From: an uncultured Granulosicoccaceae bacterium
Lineage (GTDB): Bacteria; Pseudomonadota; Gammaproteobacteria; Granulosicoccales; Granulosicoccaceae
Direction of reading: 5' to 3'
NCBI GenBank assembly: GCA_937998875.1
Contig: CALLBO010000033.1
Location: forward strand, 1-60,518
DNA length: 60,518 nucleotides
Below are positions 34,485 through 44,197 of this stretch, piece by piece. The notes beneath the pieces were generated by a model. The model was not told the DNA's origin and ran no database searches. It saw nothing but the letters and a program-made list of their open reading frames with translations. The position numbers and the translations under genes were made by a program. The number at the start of each line of letters is the position of its first letter. Positions within the stretch are counted from its first letter, which is position 1.

Positions 34485-35693
34485 ATGGCCAGTTCTTTGG
34501 CCATCTCTATGGCGACGCGTGTAGTCACAATCGTGCTGGCAACAATGCTGACTTTCAGCGTCAGCCATGCGCAAAACGATACTGCGTTATCCGCTCCAGC
34601 TGCGCCGCTGCAAAGCACTGCTATGCCTATTCCGGCAGCCCCCGGGCTTGCTGCCAAGAGCTATATCCTGATTGACTTCAACACCGGCAAAGTGATCGCT
34701 GAGCATAATTCTACCGATCGACTTGAGCCTGCCAGCTTAACCAAAGTGATGACCGCCTATCTGGTTTCGTCTGAGATAAAGTTTCGCGGTTTGAGCCCGG
34801 AAGAGATGGTGCCGATAAGTAGCAAGGCGCAGGCAGCGATCGGCTCACGGTCTTTTATTGAAGCGGGTACAACGGTTTCAGTGCGAGACTTGATGTATGG
34901 ACTGGTAGTGCAGTCTGGCAACGATGCCGGCATTGCATTGGCAGAGCATGTCGGCGGTACAGAAGAGGGATTTGTCTCGATGATGAATCAGATGGCGCAA
35001 CGGTTGGGCATGAAAGATACGCACTTTGCCAACTCTACCGGACTGCCATCACCGGATCACTATACCTCTGCAAGAGACATGGCAGTTCTGGCGCGGGCGA
35101 TGATTCGCGATCATCCGAATCACTATAAGCTCTACTCGGTAGAAGAGTTTACTTTCAATGGAATCAAACAGAAAAACCGTAACACTCTACTGTTGCGTGA
35201 CCCAACTGTTGACGGCATGAAAACAGGTCATACTAAGGCGGCCGGGTACTGCCTTATCGCCTCTGCCAAGCGTGGTGAAATGCGTTTGATCAGTGTGCTG
35301 CTCGGTGCTCGTAATGAACAGCTTCGCAGTACTGAAAGTCTGCGGGCACTGAATTATGGCTTCCGGTTCTTTGAAACCGTCAAGCTTGCGTCTGCGAAAA
35401 AAAAGATCGGCGATGCACGAGTCTGGGGTGGTACGGCGGATAATGTAGCGTTATCTGTAGCGGATGATAAGTTTGTTACTTTGCCTACGGGTCAGAGTGT
35501 TTCCATCTCGCGTGAAATGCACTTGTCGCGTGATCTGATTGCACCGATTGATGAAGGACAAGAGCTTGGAATGCTCAAGGTGAAAGTGGAAGACAAAGTG
35601 ATTGCGGAGCTGCCAATCGTTGCGATGCAACCGGTTGAGCAGGGCGGTTTTGTTACCCGGGCGGCGGATCGATTCAAGCGAATGCTCGATTAG
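34485..35693 (+). CDS. D-alanyl-D-alanine carboxypeptidase (PBP5/6 type)
   Basis: 402 residues from ATG 34485; ATG 34509 is also possible. It trims the terminal D-Ala from peptidoglycan stem peptides. A signal sequence precedes SVSHAQ near residue 30. The penicillin-binding motifs are SxxK (S84-L-T-K87), SGN in VVQSGNDAG and KTG in MKTGHTKAAG. The C-terminal beta domain is followed by an amphipathic end (GFVTRAADRFKRMLD) that should attach to the inner membrane. The rlpA-dac-DUF493-lipB order is conserved in gammaproteobacteria. Confidence 0.94.
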   Translation: MASSLAISMATRVVTIVLATMLTFSVSHAQNDTALSAPAAPLQSTAMPIPAAPGLAAKSYILIDFNTGKVIAEHNSTDRLEPASLTKVMTAYLVSSEIKFRGLSPEEMVPISSKAQAAIGSRSFIEAGTTVSVRDLMYGLVVQSGNDAGIALAEHVGGTEEGFVSMMNQMAQRLGMKDTHFANSTGLPSPDHYTSARDMAVLARAMIRDHPNHYKLYSVEEFTFNGIKQKNRNTLLLRDPTVDGMKTGHTKAAGYCLIASAKRGEMRLISVLLGARNEQLRSTESLRALNYGFRFFETVKLASAKKKIGDARVWGGTADNVALSVADDKFVTLPTGQSVSISREMHLSRDLIAPIDEGQELGMLKVKVEDKVIAELPIVAMQPVEQGGFVTRAADRFKRMLD

Positions 35694-35780
35694 TTTTAAC
35701 GGCGCAGGTTAAAAATAAGGCTTTGTAACTCTATACCCGACCAGGGAGAATAGCTTGCTGAAGCCGTGTTAAAATTCATT

Positions 35781-36089
35781 ATGCATGACGACCCGGCAAA
35801 TAACGGCACCGCAGATGACGGCCGCCCGCTAAGGCATTTTCCTGATACCTATTCGATCAAGGCTGTTGGCAAGGCTGCGGGCAAAGATCCTGATGATTTT
35901 GCCTCGCACGCAACGGCGATTGTGATGTCAGTGGTTGATGCGCAGGATAGCGTGTCGCACAAAACCCGCGAGAGTAAGAACGGTACCTATCTTTCAGTGA
36001 CAATTGATTTCGTTGCGCGTGACCAGGAAGAGCTTGATCGAGTGTTCACAACGATGAACGCCGATGATCGCGTAGTGTGGGTGCTATAG
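35781..36089 (+). CDS. DUF493 (YbeD-like) protein
   Basis: 102 residues from ATG 35781; a GTG at 35766 is possible. The domain is an ACT-like fold, with [34 protein letters not shown] and [11 protein letters not shown] matching YbeD. No catalytic residues are known, and the family's steady link with lipB suggests a regulatory role. It ends about 60-100 nt before lipB depending on the lipB start used. Confidence 0.9.
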   Translation: MHDDPANNGTADDGRPLRHFPDTYSIKAVGKAAGKDPDDFASHATAIVMSVVDAQDSVSHKTRESKNGTYLSVTIDFVARDQEELDRVFTTMNADDRVVWVL

Positions 36090-36192
36090 TCCTGTAGCAA
36101 GAACTCTGATCGCCATACCGCAGGTAACTCCAATAACTGCCATAGTTATAAAAGAACTCGGCATCCAGGACTATGCTTCCGTCCACGCGGAT

Positions 36193-36807
36193 ATGCAGCG
36201 TTTCACCGATGCCAGAATTGCAGCCAAATCAACAGCCAAATCAACAGCCAGAACAACAGCCGGAACAACCGATTGTGATGACGAGATCTGGGTGCTGCAG
36301 CATTTACCCGTCTATACTCTCGGGCAGGCGGGCGACCCCGGTCATATTCTATCTGCAGGTGAAATCCCGGTAGTGCAATCTGATCGCGGCGGGCAGGTGA
36401 CTTATCATGGTCCTGGCCAGTTAATCGTTTATCCGCTGATCGACCTCCGGCGATACAAGCTGGGCGTCAGGAGCCTGGTTGAGTTATTGGAAGATGTCGT
36501 CATCTTATTGCTTAGAGAGTGCGGCATTGAGGCGGTCAGTCGTCGTGATGCACCGGGTGTTTACGTTGATGGCAAAAAGATTGCGGCGCTGGGGTTGCGT
36601 ATTCGACATGGCTGCAGCTTTCACGGGCTGTCGTTGAATGTTGATATGGATCTCGAACCGTTTACCCGGATAAACCCTTGTGGCTATACTGGACTGGAAG
36701 TGACACAGATTTCGGATATCACTGATGCAAAAGACATTCAATCCATTGCTTCGCGGTTGGTGGAACTTCTCGTGTCAGCATTTGATCAAAAGCAGTCAAC
36801 ACTTTAA
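36193..36807 (+). CDS. lipB: Octanoyl-[acyl-carrier-protein]:protein octanoyltransferase LipB
   Basis: 204 residues from the first canonical start. It transfers octanoyl from ACP to lipoyl domains. The core is intact: [34 protein letters not shown] with the catalytic Lys, and [12 protein letters not shown] with the catalytic Cys. Family-conserved sequence ([15 protein letters not shown]) is readable in frame upstream, from about 36148. No ATG, GTG or TTG is available there, so the true start may be non-canonical (ATA, ATC or CTG). A 12-nt repeat array adds about 16 Ser/Thr/Ala-rich residues before the conserved [16 protein letters not shown]. lipA follows after 18 nt. Confidence 0.92.
   Translation: MQRFTDARIAAKSTAKSTARTTAGTTDCDDEIWVLQHLPVYTLGQAGDPGHILSAGEIPVVQSDRGGQVTYHGPGQLIVYPLIDLRRYKLGVRSLVELLEDVVILLLRECGIEAVSRRDAPGVYVDGKKIAALGLRIRHGCSFHGLSLNVDMDLEPFTRINPCGYTGLEVTQISDITDAKDIQSIASRLVELLVSAFDQKQSTL
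36221..36268 (+). repeat. Four 12-bp tandem repeats inside lipB
   Basis: Units CAGCCAAATCAA (twice, 36221-36244), CAGCCAGAACAA and CAGCCGGAACAA run to 36268. They keep the reading frame and encode a low-complexity insertion between the first helix region and the conserved core. Unit number could vary without breaking the gene. Confidence 0.92.
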
Positions 36808-36825
36808 AGCACGATATAAACAACC

Positions 36826-37830
36826 ATGACTGATAACCCGACATCTTCAAAACTTAACGACATCTCGGTTGTTGTCAGTTCCGGAGACAAGTACGTCACC
36901 GGTAATGGCTTTAAGGCCATCAAAGACGGCATCAAGAGTGGCGAGACAGCAGCACCTGTGGCCGGTCGAAAGCCGACTTGGTTGCGAGCAAAAGTGCCCG
37001 GTGGTGGTAAGTATGAAGCCGTAAAAAATAATGTACGCGAGCACAAACTCGCTACAGTGTGTGAAGAATCGAAGTGTCCCAACATTGGTGAATGCTGGAC
37101 GTCCGGCACGGCAACAATCATGGTCATGGGGGCGGTGTGCACCCGCGCTTGTCGTTTCTGTTCAGTAGATACCGGCAATCCTAACGGCTGGCTTGACGCA
37201 GAAGAGCCTGCCAATACGGCTAGATCAGTCGAGTTGATGGATCTCAAATATGTAGTGATTACGTCTGTTGACCGTGACGATCTTGCCGACGGTGGTGCAG
37301 CTCATTACGCAGACTGTGTTAAAGCCATTAAATCACTGCGCCCTCAAACCGCTGTAGAAGCACTGACTCCGGATTTTGATGGCCGCACGGAGCTGGTTGA
37401 GCTGGTTGTAGATTCCGGGCTTGAAGTGTTTGCGCAGAATGTTGAAACCGTACGTCGGTTGACGCATCCGGTGCGCGACATCCGTGCAGGGTACGAGCAA
37501 ACAATCAACGTGTTGCAACACGCTAAAACACATCGGCCTGCGGTATTAACTAAAACCAGTTTGATGCTCGGTCTTGGTGAAACGGAAGATGAAATCGTTC
37601 AAACCATGGATGATCTGCGTGCCGCCAATGTAGACATACTCACCATGGGCCAATACCTGCGACCGACGGCTAATCACCTTGAAGTGCAGCGTTATGTCAG
37701 TCCCGATGAGTTCGAACTTTACAGGCAGTGGGGGCTCGAGCGAGGCTTTCTTGAAGTCGTTTCAGGGCCGCTGGTACGCTCAAGTTACCGGGCTGAGCGG
37801 GTGCTTGAGCTTAATAACGTCGGGCTTTAA
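36826..37830 (+). CDS. lipA: Lipoyl synthase LipA
   Basis: 334 residues. A radical-SAM enzyme that inserts two sulfurs into octanoyl-protein. The auxiliary cluster ligands C79, C84, C90 ([12 protein letters not shown]) and the radical-SAM ligands C105, C109, C112 (CTRACRFC) are complete. The C-terminal Ser ligand lies in VRSSYRAE. The first 50 residues are longer than in E. coli. It sits 18 nt downstream of lipB and converges with a membrane-protein gene 8 nt beyond its stop. Confidence 0.97.
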   Translation: MTDNPTSSKLNDISVVVSSGDKYVTGNGFKAIKDGIKSGETAAPVAGRKPTWLRAKVPGGGKYEAVKNNVREHKLATVCEESKCPNIGECWTSGTATIMVMGAVCTRACRFCSVDTGNPNGWLDAEEPANTARSVELMDLKYVVITSVDRDDLADGGAAHYADCVKAIKSLRPQTAVEALTPDFDGRTELVELVVDSGLEVFAQNVETVRRLTHPVRDIRAGYEQTINVLQHAKTHRPAVLTKTSLMLGLGETEDEIVQTMDDLRAANVDILTMGQYLRPTANHLEVQRYVSPDEFELYRQWGLERGFLEVVSGPLVRSSYRAERVLELNNVGL

Positions 37831-37838
37831 CAGCTACA

Positions 37839-38252
37839 CTAGGCATTGTTTAACTCGTTGTCTGATCGATCACCAAGTGATCTTAGAAGTAACCCGATAC
37901 CACCAAAGGCAAGTATCAGTATTACCATCAAATCAAATGCCGACATTCCACGCATTGAAAAGTTGACGGAAGACAGCACGCCAAAGATCAGCGCCACAAC
38001 AGAGCCGATGGCTAACAGCCATCCGAAAAAACTGCGTCTGTCGTAGAAGATCATGCCCACGCCAAATAAAAACGGAATCATGATCATACCGCTGGTAATG
38101 CCGAAGCCTCCAAAAGAATAAACCCGGTAACCAAGACCAAAACTGGTGCGAATAACAATCGCGTTCAGCAGCAAATAAAAGCCGCCACAGGTCATGACCA
38201 GTCCAACAAGAAACGTCATTACTCCACCGGGTGTTCCGCCTGCACCTTTCAT
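37839..38252 (-). CDS. Conserved-looking four-helix membrane protein
   Basis: 137 residues. Four hydrophobic segments are predicted at about 11-31, 45-67, 75-95 and 104-123. Gly-rich ends (GAGGTPGG; GFGITSG) and a charged C-terminus (RSLGDRSDNELNNA) are the only other features. No family is recognised. It converges on lipA with an 8-bp gap and follows the trans-sulfuration gene on the same strand by about 70 nt. Confidence 0.7.
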   Translation of the reverse strand: MKGAGGTPGGVMTFLVGLVMTCGGFYLLLNAIVIRTSFGLGYRVYSFGGFGITSGMIMIPFLFGVGMIFYDRRSFFGWLLAIGSVVALIFGVLSSVNFSMRGMSAFDLMVILILAFGGIGLLLRSLGDRSDNELNNA

Positions 38253-38321
38253 GTTGTATTCCTTTGTTGTTGTGGGTTTATTAAGCTGGCTCTGTTAAAC
38301 CAGTGTGGTTATACCTGTGGG

Positions 38322-39488
38322 TTACGCAAGAGCCTGGTCGATGTCTGCGATCAAATCTTCGATATCCTCAATACCCACTGACAGTCTTACCAGTCCATCG
38401 TCGATACCGAGCTCTGCTCTCTGAGCTGCCGGTATAGAAGCGTGAGTCATGATGGCCGGATGTTCAATCAGGCTCTCAACGCCACCCAGACTTTCGGCCA
38501 GCGCAAATATTTCTACTTTTTCGAGAAACTTTTTGGCAGCGGGTAGTCCACCTTTAAGTACTACAGTAACCATACCACCCGGACCGTCCATCTGCCGTTG
38601 TGCGAGTTCGTACTGAGGGTGGCTTTTGAGTCCTGGGTAGTAGACCTTCTCTACCGCACTGTGCGCCTCGAGGTGGCTGGCTACTTCCAATGCAGATTCG
38701 CAGTGCCGTTGCATACGCAGAGCCAGAGTTTTTAAACCACGAAGAGCAAGGAAGCTGTCAAATGGTCCCTGGATAGCACCTACTGAATTTTGCAAAAATG
38801 TCAGGCTTTCTTCCAGTTCCTTGTTTTCACCCACAACCAGAACACCGCCAACCATGTCGCTGTGGCCATTGAGGTATTTGGTTGCAGAGTGCATGACCAG
38901 ATCAAAACCGAACTCCAGTGGTCTTTGCACGTACGGACTTGCGAATGTGTTGTCACAGCAACACAGGATTCCTTTGGCCTTGGCAATACCTGCAATGCGC
39001 TCGAGATCTGCCAGTTTAAGCAACGGGTTGGTTGGAGTCTCGACCCAGATCATTCGTGTTTTCTGCGTGATTGCGGCCTCAAGTAAATCTGTGTTGGCAA
39101 GATCCACAAATGAAAACTCAAGACCCTGGGAATCACGTCTGACGTTTTCGAACAATCTGAACGATCCGCCGTATAAATCATTCATGGCGACAATATGATC
39201 ACCCGGTTTGAAGTGATCAAGCAGGGTTGCAAGGGATGCCAGTCCGGATGCAAACGCAAATCCGCGGTTACCACTCTCGAGATCCGCAATGCAACGTTCA
39301 TAAGCCATTCTTGTCGGGTTTTGAGATCGACTGTATTCGTAACCCTGATGCACACCGGGGCTTGACTGAACGTAAGTAGAAGTAGCGTAGATCGGTGGCA
39401 TGATCGCACCGGTAGATGGATCCGGAGATTGACCGGCGTGGATTGTGCGGGTAGTAAATCCCTGGCGGTTTCTAATCGATTTGCTCAT
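38322..39488 (-). CDS. Cys/Met-metabolism PLP enzyme (cystathionine lyase/synthase type)
   Basis: 388 residues from ATG 39488; the frame could extend to TTG 39509. The fold-type I PLP signature is clear: YEYSRSQNPTR, FASGLASLATLL, WVETPTNPLL, and the PLP Lys in HSATKYLNGHSDMVGG. SLGGVESLIEHPAIMTH is the usual substrate-site region. It could be cystathionine gamma-lyase, beta-lyase or gamma-synthase; sequence inspection does not settle this. It is probably cytoplasmic and monocistronic or followed by the small membrane protein. Confidence 0.92.
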   Translation of the reverse strand: MSKSIRNRQGFTTRTIHAGQSPDPSTGAIMPPIYATSTYVQSSPGVHQGYEYSRSQNPTRMAYERCIADLESGNRGFAFASGLASLATLLDHFKPGDHIVAMNDLYGGSFRLFENVRRDSQGLEFSFVDLANTDLLEAAITQKTRMIWVETPTNPLLKLADLERIAGIAKAKGILCCCDNTFASPYVQRPLEFGFDLVMHSATKYLNGHSDMVGGVLVVGENKELEESLTFLQNSVGAIQGPFDSFLALRGLKTLALRMQRHCESALEVASHLEAHSAVEKVYYPGLKSHPQYELAQRQMDGPGGMVTVVLKGGLPAAKKFLEKVEIFALAESLGGVESLIEHPAIMTHASIPAAQRAELGIDDGLVRLSVGIEDIEDLIADIDQALA

Positions 39489-39704
39489 TACGCTCAACTG
39501 TTTATCCAATCAAATCATTCTAATGATTTGTTGTGTCAGATGGTAGCGTGGGTGTTCTGAAAATGTTCTGCAGAAGCGGAAACGCCAGCTTTGCGCTGGC
39601 GTCGGGATCCGTTTGTACTTTACTGCCAGATGTGTGGCCTCAGGGGAGGTGGCTCTGCGGTTATGACATCTGGAAACAAAGCGAGTGTCGCATTGTTACC
39701 TGGC

Positions 39705-40673
39705 TTAACCGTCTGTAGTGATTGTTTCAGTCAACTCGGTAAGGACCCGCTCTGCGCGATCTGTGTTTACCTGGCATGTGCCTGCAGCCTGATGTCCACC
39801 GCCTCCGTAGCGCAGACAAAGCTCGCCGACGTTGGTTTTGGAATCGCGCTTCAGTATTGATTTACCGATAGCGTAGACGACATTCTGCTTTTTCAATCCC
39901 CACATCTGGTGAATCGAAACATTGCACTCAGGGAACAGCGCGTAGATCATAAAGCGGTTGGTCGGATAGATAGTTTCTTCGTTTCGAAGGTCCAGAATAA
40001 CCACGTTGTTATGTACCGTCGCGCAGTTTTTGATTTGTTCTTTGGCTTTGTTTTTCATCGACATGTAGAGCTCAATACGCTCCATTACATCCGGCAGTTG
40101 CAGAATGTCGTCAATGTCATGTTCCGCACAGTAGTCGATCAGTTTCATCATCAATTCATAGTTTGAAACCGTGAAATCTCTGAATCGACCGAGACCGGTT
40201 CTCGCATCCATCAAGTAGTTTAGAAGCGTCCAGTTAGCGGGTTCAAGAATCTCGCTGCGTAAATATTGAGCAGAGTCTGCCTTATCTACTGCAACCATCA
40301 TCTCGTTCCAGCTTGCTGGAAAAGTTGCTGAACCACCGAGGTAGTCGTAAACGACTCGTGCAGCGGATGGTGCGTCAGCATCAATAATGTGGTTATCGTG
40401 AGCGCCGTTTCTGATGGTTTCGCTCAGGTGGTGATCAAACGCGAGATAACAGCCGGACACGTAAGGCAAGTTGGTGGTGATATCGCCCTCGTCGATCTCG
40501 ATTGTGCCATCCTGCATATCTTTAGGATGCACAAACTTGATGTCATTAATGACGTCGATATGCTTTAACAGTACCGCACACGCCAAGCCATCGAAATCAC
40601 TTCTAGTTATTAGACGATACTTTTTTGAGGTATCGAGTATGAAATCTGAACTCGCTGCCTGGGGGAGACCCAT
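39705..40673 (-). CDS. DHH-family phosphoesterase
   Basis: 322 residues from ATG 40673, chosen because GGAG lies just upstream; the longer frame to 40748 lacks a site. DHH motifs are ITRSDFDGLACAVLL, LAFDHHLSE and a middle Asp region (VAVDKADSAQ). The C-terminal DHHA1-type GGGGHQAAGTC is present. Relatives cleave short oligonucleotides (NrnA-like), cyclic dinucleotide products or polyphosphate. The substrate here is not fixed. Confidence 0.88.
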   Translation of the reverse strand: MGLPQAASSDFILDTSKKYRLITRSDFDGLACAVLLKHIDVINDIKFVHPKDMQDGTIEIDEGDITTNLPYVSGCYLAFDHHLSETIRNGAHDNHIIDADAPSAARVVYDYLGGSATFPASWNEMMVAVDKADSAQYLRSEILEPANWTLLNYLMDARTGLGRFRDFTVSNYELMMKLIDYCAEHDIDDILQLPDVMERIELYMSMKNKAKEQIKNCATVHNNVVILDLRNEETIYPTNRFMIYALFPECNVSIHQMWGLKKQNVVYAIGKSILKRDSKTNVGELCLRYGGGGHQAAGTCQVNTDRAERVLTELTETITTDG

Positions 40674-41089
40674 CAGTATTCTCCGATTGTTTATGACGCC
40701 ATCTTTGACGCGTTGAGAGCGTCTGACTACTTTGCTGGATAGCGGCAAACCGGCTGATTTTCTTGAGCAGTGGCGGGCAGACGTAGCGGCTATTTGGTGT
40801 TTTTTTGGCGCAAGGGATTGTTTTCACGATGAGGCCGGATGGTGCTGCGTTACCTCCAGGCAGGATATTTTTATAGAAAACAATGTCTTATGTATTTGTC
40901 TGGTTCTGGCTGGCACGGCATGAATATTTCTGTTGCTGTGGGGATGGGCTAAGGCAGTGGTCTGTGGGCGAAATATATTCCTATGAGCCGGAATTAAGTC
41001 CTATCATTAGCCGGTGCGCGGAGCAGAGTTAAGTTCTGCTGTGCAGCGTCAGCCTTGCAAATCTAATTTCAAAACGGGGTTCACCCACG
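40674..41089. other. Divergent intergenic region
   Basis: 416 bp between the DHH gene and the SbmA-like gene, no gene seen. A hairpin AGCAGA/TCTGCT lies at 41022-41040, and a short direct repeat (TCCTAT..AGCCGG near 40979 and 41000) precedes it. These could be regulatory for the plus-strand transporter. No promoter boxes are certain. Confidence 0.45.
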
Positions 41090-42331
41090 ATGTTTGATTC
41101 GTTTTTTCCATCGCCACGAAAGTTTCTGCTGTCGGCCATCGCATGGTTCTTTGGCAGTCTGATTCTCTGGTATGGCCTGCTGGATGGTATGGCGGAGCAC
41201 TTCAGCCTTATGCGCGAGGTACTGCCCACAGAAGATGGCGAGCGACCTCCGTTTTTAAATCCTGAGAAAGTCTGGCTGTATCAATACATTGTCATTGTGA
41301 CTGTGCTGTTTTGTGCAATGTGGTTTTTCATTGACCGGAACCGGTGGTATTGGTGGGCGGTTTGCGGCTCTGCTGTAATTTTGCTGGTGACTTATTTCCA
41401 GGTACAACTTGGTGTCTATATCAATAACTGGTACGGCGACTTCTACGACATGATTCAGCTTGCGTTATCGGAGCGGGGAGTGAGCAACGTTACCAGTGGA
41501 GAGTTCTATGGCAAGCTTATAACGCTGCTCTATATATTGATTCCCAATATTCTACTGCTGGTACTGTTTTCTTACTTTACCCAGCACTACGTTTTTCGCT
41601 GGAGAACAGCGATGAACGAGTACTACATGACACACTGGAGTAGCCTGAGAACAATAGAAGGTGCAGCGCAACGTGTTCAGGAAGACACGATGCGTTTTGC
41701 AAGTATTGTCGAAGGTCTGGGGTCTGCATTCATTAGCTCTATAATGACACTGATTGCTTTCCTGCCCCTGCTTTGGGATCTCTCAAAAGAGGTTACCGAG
41801 CTACCGTTAATAGGTGCAGTCAACGGTTCACTTGTATTTATTGCACTATTGTCTGCCGCATTCGGCACTGTATTGCTGGCGGCGGTTGGCTACAAACTGC
41901 CGGGTCTTGAGTTCAACAATCAGAAGGTCGAGGCTGCTTATAGAAAGGAGCTGGTCTATGGTGAGGACGATCAGGCGCGGGCTAGTCCGCCGACTGTAAA
42001 CGAGCTGTTCGGACATGTCAGAAAGAACTATTTCAAGCTCTACTTTAACTATCTTTACTTTAATGTCTTTCGCTACGCCTACCTCCAGGGGGCAAACTTT
42101 ATTCCGCTAATCGCGCTGGGCCCTACATTTGTAGCAGGTGCAATTACCTTTGGTATTTATCAGCAGATTAACAACGCCTTTTCACGCGTTGAGAATTCGT
42201 TTCAGTTTCTGGTTAATTCGTGGACGACAATCATTGAGCTAATGTCTATTCACAAACGACTGAAAGCGTTTGAGTCTGTTATTGACCATGACCGGCACGA
42301 CTCATCGGCGGATGTTATTTTGTCTCACTAG
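41090..42331 (+). CDS. SbmA/BacA-like peptide transporter
   Basis: 413 residues with about seven or eight transmembrane helices. Family-typical stretches include FFPSPRKFLLSAIAWF at the start, QVQLGVYINNWYGDFYDMIQ, YFTQHYVFRWRTAMNEYY, the EGAAQRVQEDTMRFA motif, and late NSWTTIIELMSIHKRLKAFE. SbmA/BacA proteins are proton-driven importers of peptide antibiotics and other peptides. They share the ABC membrane fold but have no ATPase domain, and none is fused here. It stands alone. Confidence 0.9.
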   Translation: MFDSFFPSPRKFLLSAIAWFFGSLILWYGLLDGMAEHFSLMREVLPTEDGERPPFLNPEKVWLYQYIVIVTVLFCAMWFFIDRNRWYWWAVCGSAVILLVTYFQVQLGVYINNWYGDFYDMIQLALSERGVSNVTSGEFYGKLITLLYILIPNILLLVLFSYFTQHYVFRWRTAMNEYYMTHWSSLRTIEGAAQRVQEDTMRFASIVEGLGSAFISSIMTLIAFLPLLWDLSKEVTELPLIGAVNGSLVFIALLSAAFGTVLLAAVGYKLPGLEFNNQKVEAAYRKELVYGEDDQARASPPTVNELFGHVRKNYFKLYFNYLYFNVFRYAYLQGANFIPLIALGPTFVAGAITFGIYQQINNAFSRVENSFQFLVNSWTTIIELMSIHKRLKAFESVIDHDRHDSSADVILSH

Positions 42332-42351
42332 ATTTATTAGGTACAGGTTGT

Positions 42352-42393
42352 AAAAAACGGCGAGACAGTCACAGGGATAAGTCTGTCTCGCCG
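42352..42393 (-). terminator. Terminator for the minus-strand lipoprotein gene
   Basis: CGGCGAGACAG (42358-42368) pairs perfectly with CTGTCTCGCCG (42383-42393). On the minus strand the stem is followed by TTTTTT (complement of 42352-42357). The plus side lacks a T run, so it serves the minus strand. Confidence 0.85.
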
Positions 42394-42508
42394 AACAGGG
42401 GTGGTACTGCAATTAACACCCTAAAGAGGTCACTCTTAATCGATACTGAACCCCTGTACTTTTTATGACGGGTACTTTCCTGCTTCGCGAGTCTGGCTGA
42501 ACACCACC

Positions 42509-42760
42509 TTAAAAGTCCCAATGTCTTTTGCCGAAATGATAACCACGAAAGTGATGCCCGCTGTCGTAGCCGGGATTGTGTCTGGTTAGAAATTCTGATG
42601 GTAGTTCTTTGCCGTAGAACGACGGTGCGGTAAATGTTTTTTGAGTAGTGTCTACCTTCAAAGACGGAAGGTTCAGTGACTGCAGGTTCTGGCAACCGGT
42701 GAGCGTTGGGAGTAAAACCACTGCAATCATGCCTGTAAGTTTTTTCATCTGTTTGTTCAT
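42509..42760 (-). CDS. Small lipoprotein
   Basis: 83 residues from ATG 42760, with AAAGGA upstream. A signal sequence with basic start (KQMKKLTGMIAVVLLP) leads to the lipobox LTGC, giving a mature protein of about 60 residues. The C-terminal part is His-, Tyr- and Phe-rich (SGHHFRGYHFGKRHWDF), which might bind metal or contact the cell wall. No family is recognised. A terminator lies about 115 nt downstream. Confidence 0.75.
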   Translation of the reverse strand: MNKQMKKLTGMIAVVLLPTLTGCQNLQSLNLPSLKVDTTQKTFTAPSFYGKELPSEFLTRHNPGYDSGHHFRGYHFGKRHWDF

Positions 42761-43008
42761 TTGATGGTCCTTTGTGAAGTCTCTGGTTTATAAAACTCCA
42801 CTGTAAACGCTGCCGGTAGAATCGGTGATGTCAATTTGGTAGAGCGAGTGCCAGCCTCAAAAATCATTATCCTTTGTGGTAGGCAGGGGAGTGTGGGCGT
42901 CGTCTCATACGGGTAACGTCATGCGCTTAAAATAGCGTCATTTTGCCAAACAGTTCAGCACACATGGCCAGCTGATTGCACTGTTACCTCCGAACGGCGA
43001 GATAAGCC

Positions 43009-43710
43009 GTGCAACTACGGGTTTCTCAATCTTTTATGCAAGCAAGCAGCAACGCTAAAAATCTGCAGGAATCTGACAGTGCATTGATGATGTCTTTCGC
43101 CGGTGGTGACTACGAAGGATTCAATCTGTTGTATCGTCGGCACAGCGCGTCGATCTACCGATTTTTTTATTTTGGCACACACGCCGACACTGCCCTGGCT
43201 GAAGAGTTGTACTACGACGTCTGGCTGACTGTTGTGCGTGGCCGCATGCGCTACACACACGATATCAATTTTAAAGACTGGTTGTATCATTCTGCCTGGG
43301 CAAGGTTGCATGATCATCTACGATTGCATTCGCTTGATCGCGATTCTGACAACCTGAAGACTGTGTCACGAGAGTCAGCCGTAGTCAGTATGGCGGAGTT
43401 TGTCGCAGAAACAGATAAAGCACGTTCAGACGGGTTAACTTCTGATGTATCTGACAACTCACGGAATGATGAAACTGTAGTTGCAGAGGTAGAAGATGAT
43501 AAGTCTTTGGTAGACGCTATAGTCAACCTCTCTGCAGAACAGAAGGAAGTTGTGTTGCTCAGGTATTGTTTATCGATGTCCAATCAGGATATTGCTGATT
43601 TCATCGATGTGGGTAAGTCGACCGTGGATCGAATCAGTCGTGAAGCTTCCGGGCTTTTACGCCGGAAGGTATCAGTGACACAAGCGCAAAGAGATCAATT
43701 CAATGGGTGA
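43009..43710 (+). CDS. ECF-type sigma factor
   Basis: 233 residues from GTG 43009; ATG 43036 is an alternative. Region 2 is seen in SFAGGDYEGFNLLYRRHSAS and ELYYDVWLTVVRGRMRY...FKDWLYHSAWARLHDHLR. After an acidic linker (about 120-165), region 4 follows with LSAEQKEVVLLRYCLSMSNQ and DIADFIDVGKSTVDRISREA. It should direct RNA polymerase to a dedicated regulon. The next gene overlaps its end by 8 nt and encodes a single-span membrane protein, the usual position of an anti-sigma factor. Confidence 0.88.
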   Translation: MQLRVSQSFMQASSNAKNLQESDSALMMSFAGGDYEGFNLLYRRHSASIYRFFYFGTHADTALAEELYYDVWLTVVRGRMRYTHDINFKDWLYHSAWARLHDHLRLHSLDRDSDNLKTVSRESAVVSMAEFVAETDKARSDGLTSDVSDNSRNDETVVAEVEDDKSLVDAIVNLSAEQKEVVLLRYCLSMSNQDIADFIDVGKSTVDRISREASGLLRRKVSVTQAQRDQFNG

Positions 43711-44197
43711 TGTTGTTAGTATTAGAAAATCTGCTGACGATGATCTTCTCTGTTTGTTTTCCAGTGCCTGCCCTGTGGTGCCTGAAACGCTTGATAATAA
43801 AGTACAGCTGGCTGCGAATCGCGCACTTGGCAGCCCTGCAACAGTCCATCAGCCTTCCTTCAAGACAGTTTGTGTCATCGTTGCCGGTGCGTGTTTGTTA
43901 GGTGCCGGTTTGGTTAAAGGTTTTACAACACGCTGGAATAGCGCGGTTGATTCCGCATCGTCATACCCGGTGCAGGCGGAAATACTCAACAACGAAGCGG
44001 TGCTGGGTGCTGCCTTGCCGGCCAGCGCGGCCACTGCAGATAGTGAGCGAAGCTGGCATCGATCAAAAGACGCCTGGGCTGAGTATATTGCGCGGTTGGA
44101 ACGCGATCCGTTCTATCAACATGTGCAACAGGAAAAGATGCGCTTTGAAGCCCGCTATCCAGGCACCGTTAAAAACACAGGCGATGCTGTTCAATAA
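43703..44197 (+). CDS. Probable membrane anti-sigma factor
   Basis: 164 residues. The start overlaps the sigma gene by 8 nt, implying translational coupling. A cytoplasmic N-terminal segment of about 50 residues precedes one transmembrane helix at about 54-72 (VCVIVAGACLLGAGLV). The C-terminal part should be periplasmic. No zinc-finger HxxxCxxC is present in the cytoplasmic part, so it is not of the ZAS type. The role is inferred from position and topology only. Confidence 0.6.
   Translation: MGDVVSIRKSADDDLLCLFSSACPVVPETLDNKVQLAANRALGSPATVHQPSFKTVCVIVAGACLLGAGLVKGFTTRWNSAVDSASSYPVQAEILNNEAVLGAALPASAATADSERSWHRSKDAWAEYIARLERDPFYQHVQQEKMRFEARYPGTVKNTGDAVQ

Noticed and set aside
36847..37247. 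Overlapping minus-strand frames within lipA
   Set aside because: They are shadows of the certain lipA gene.
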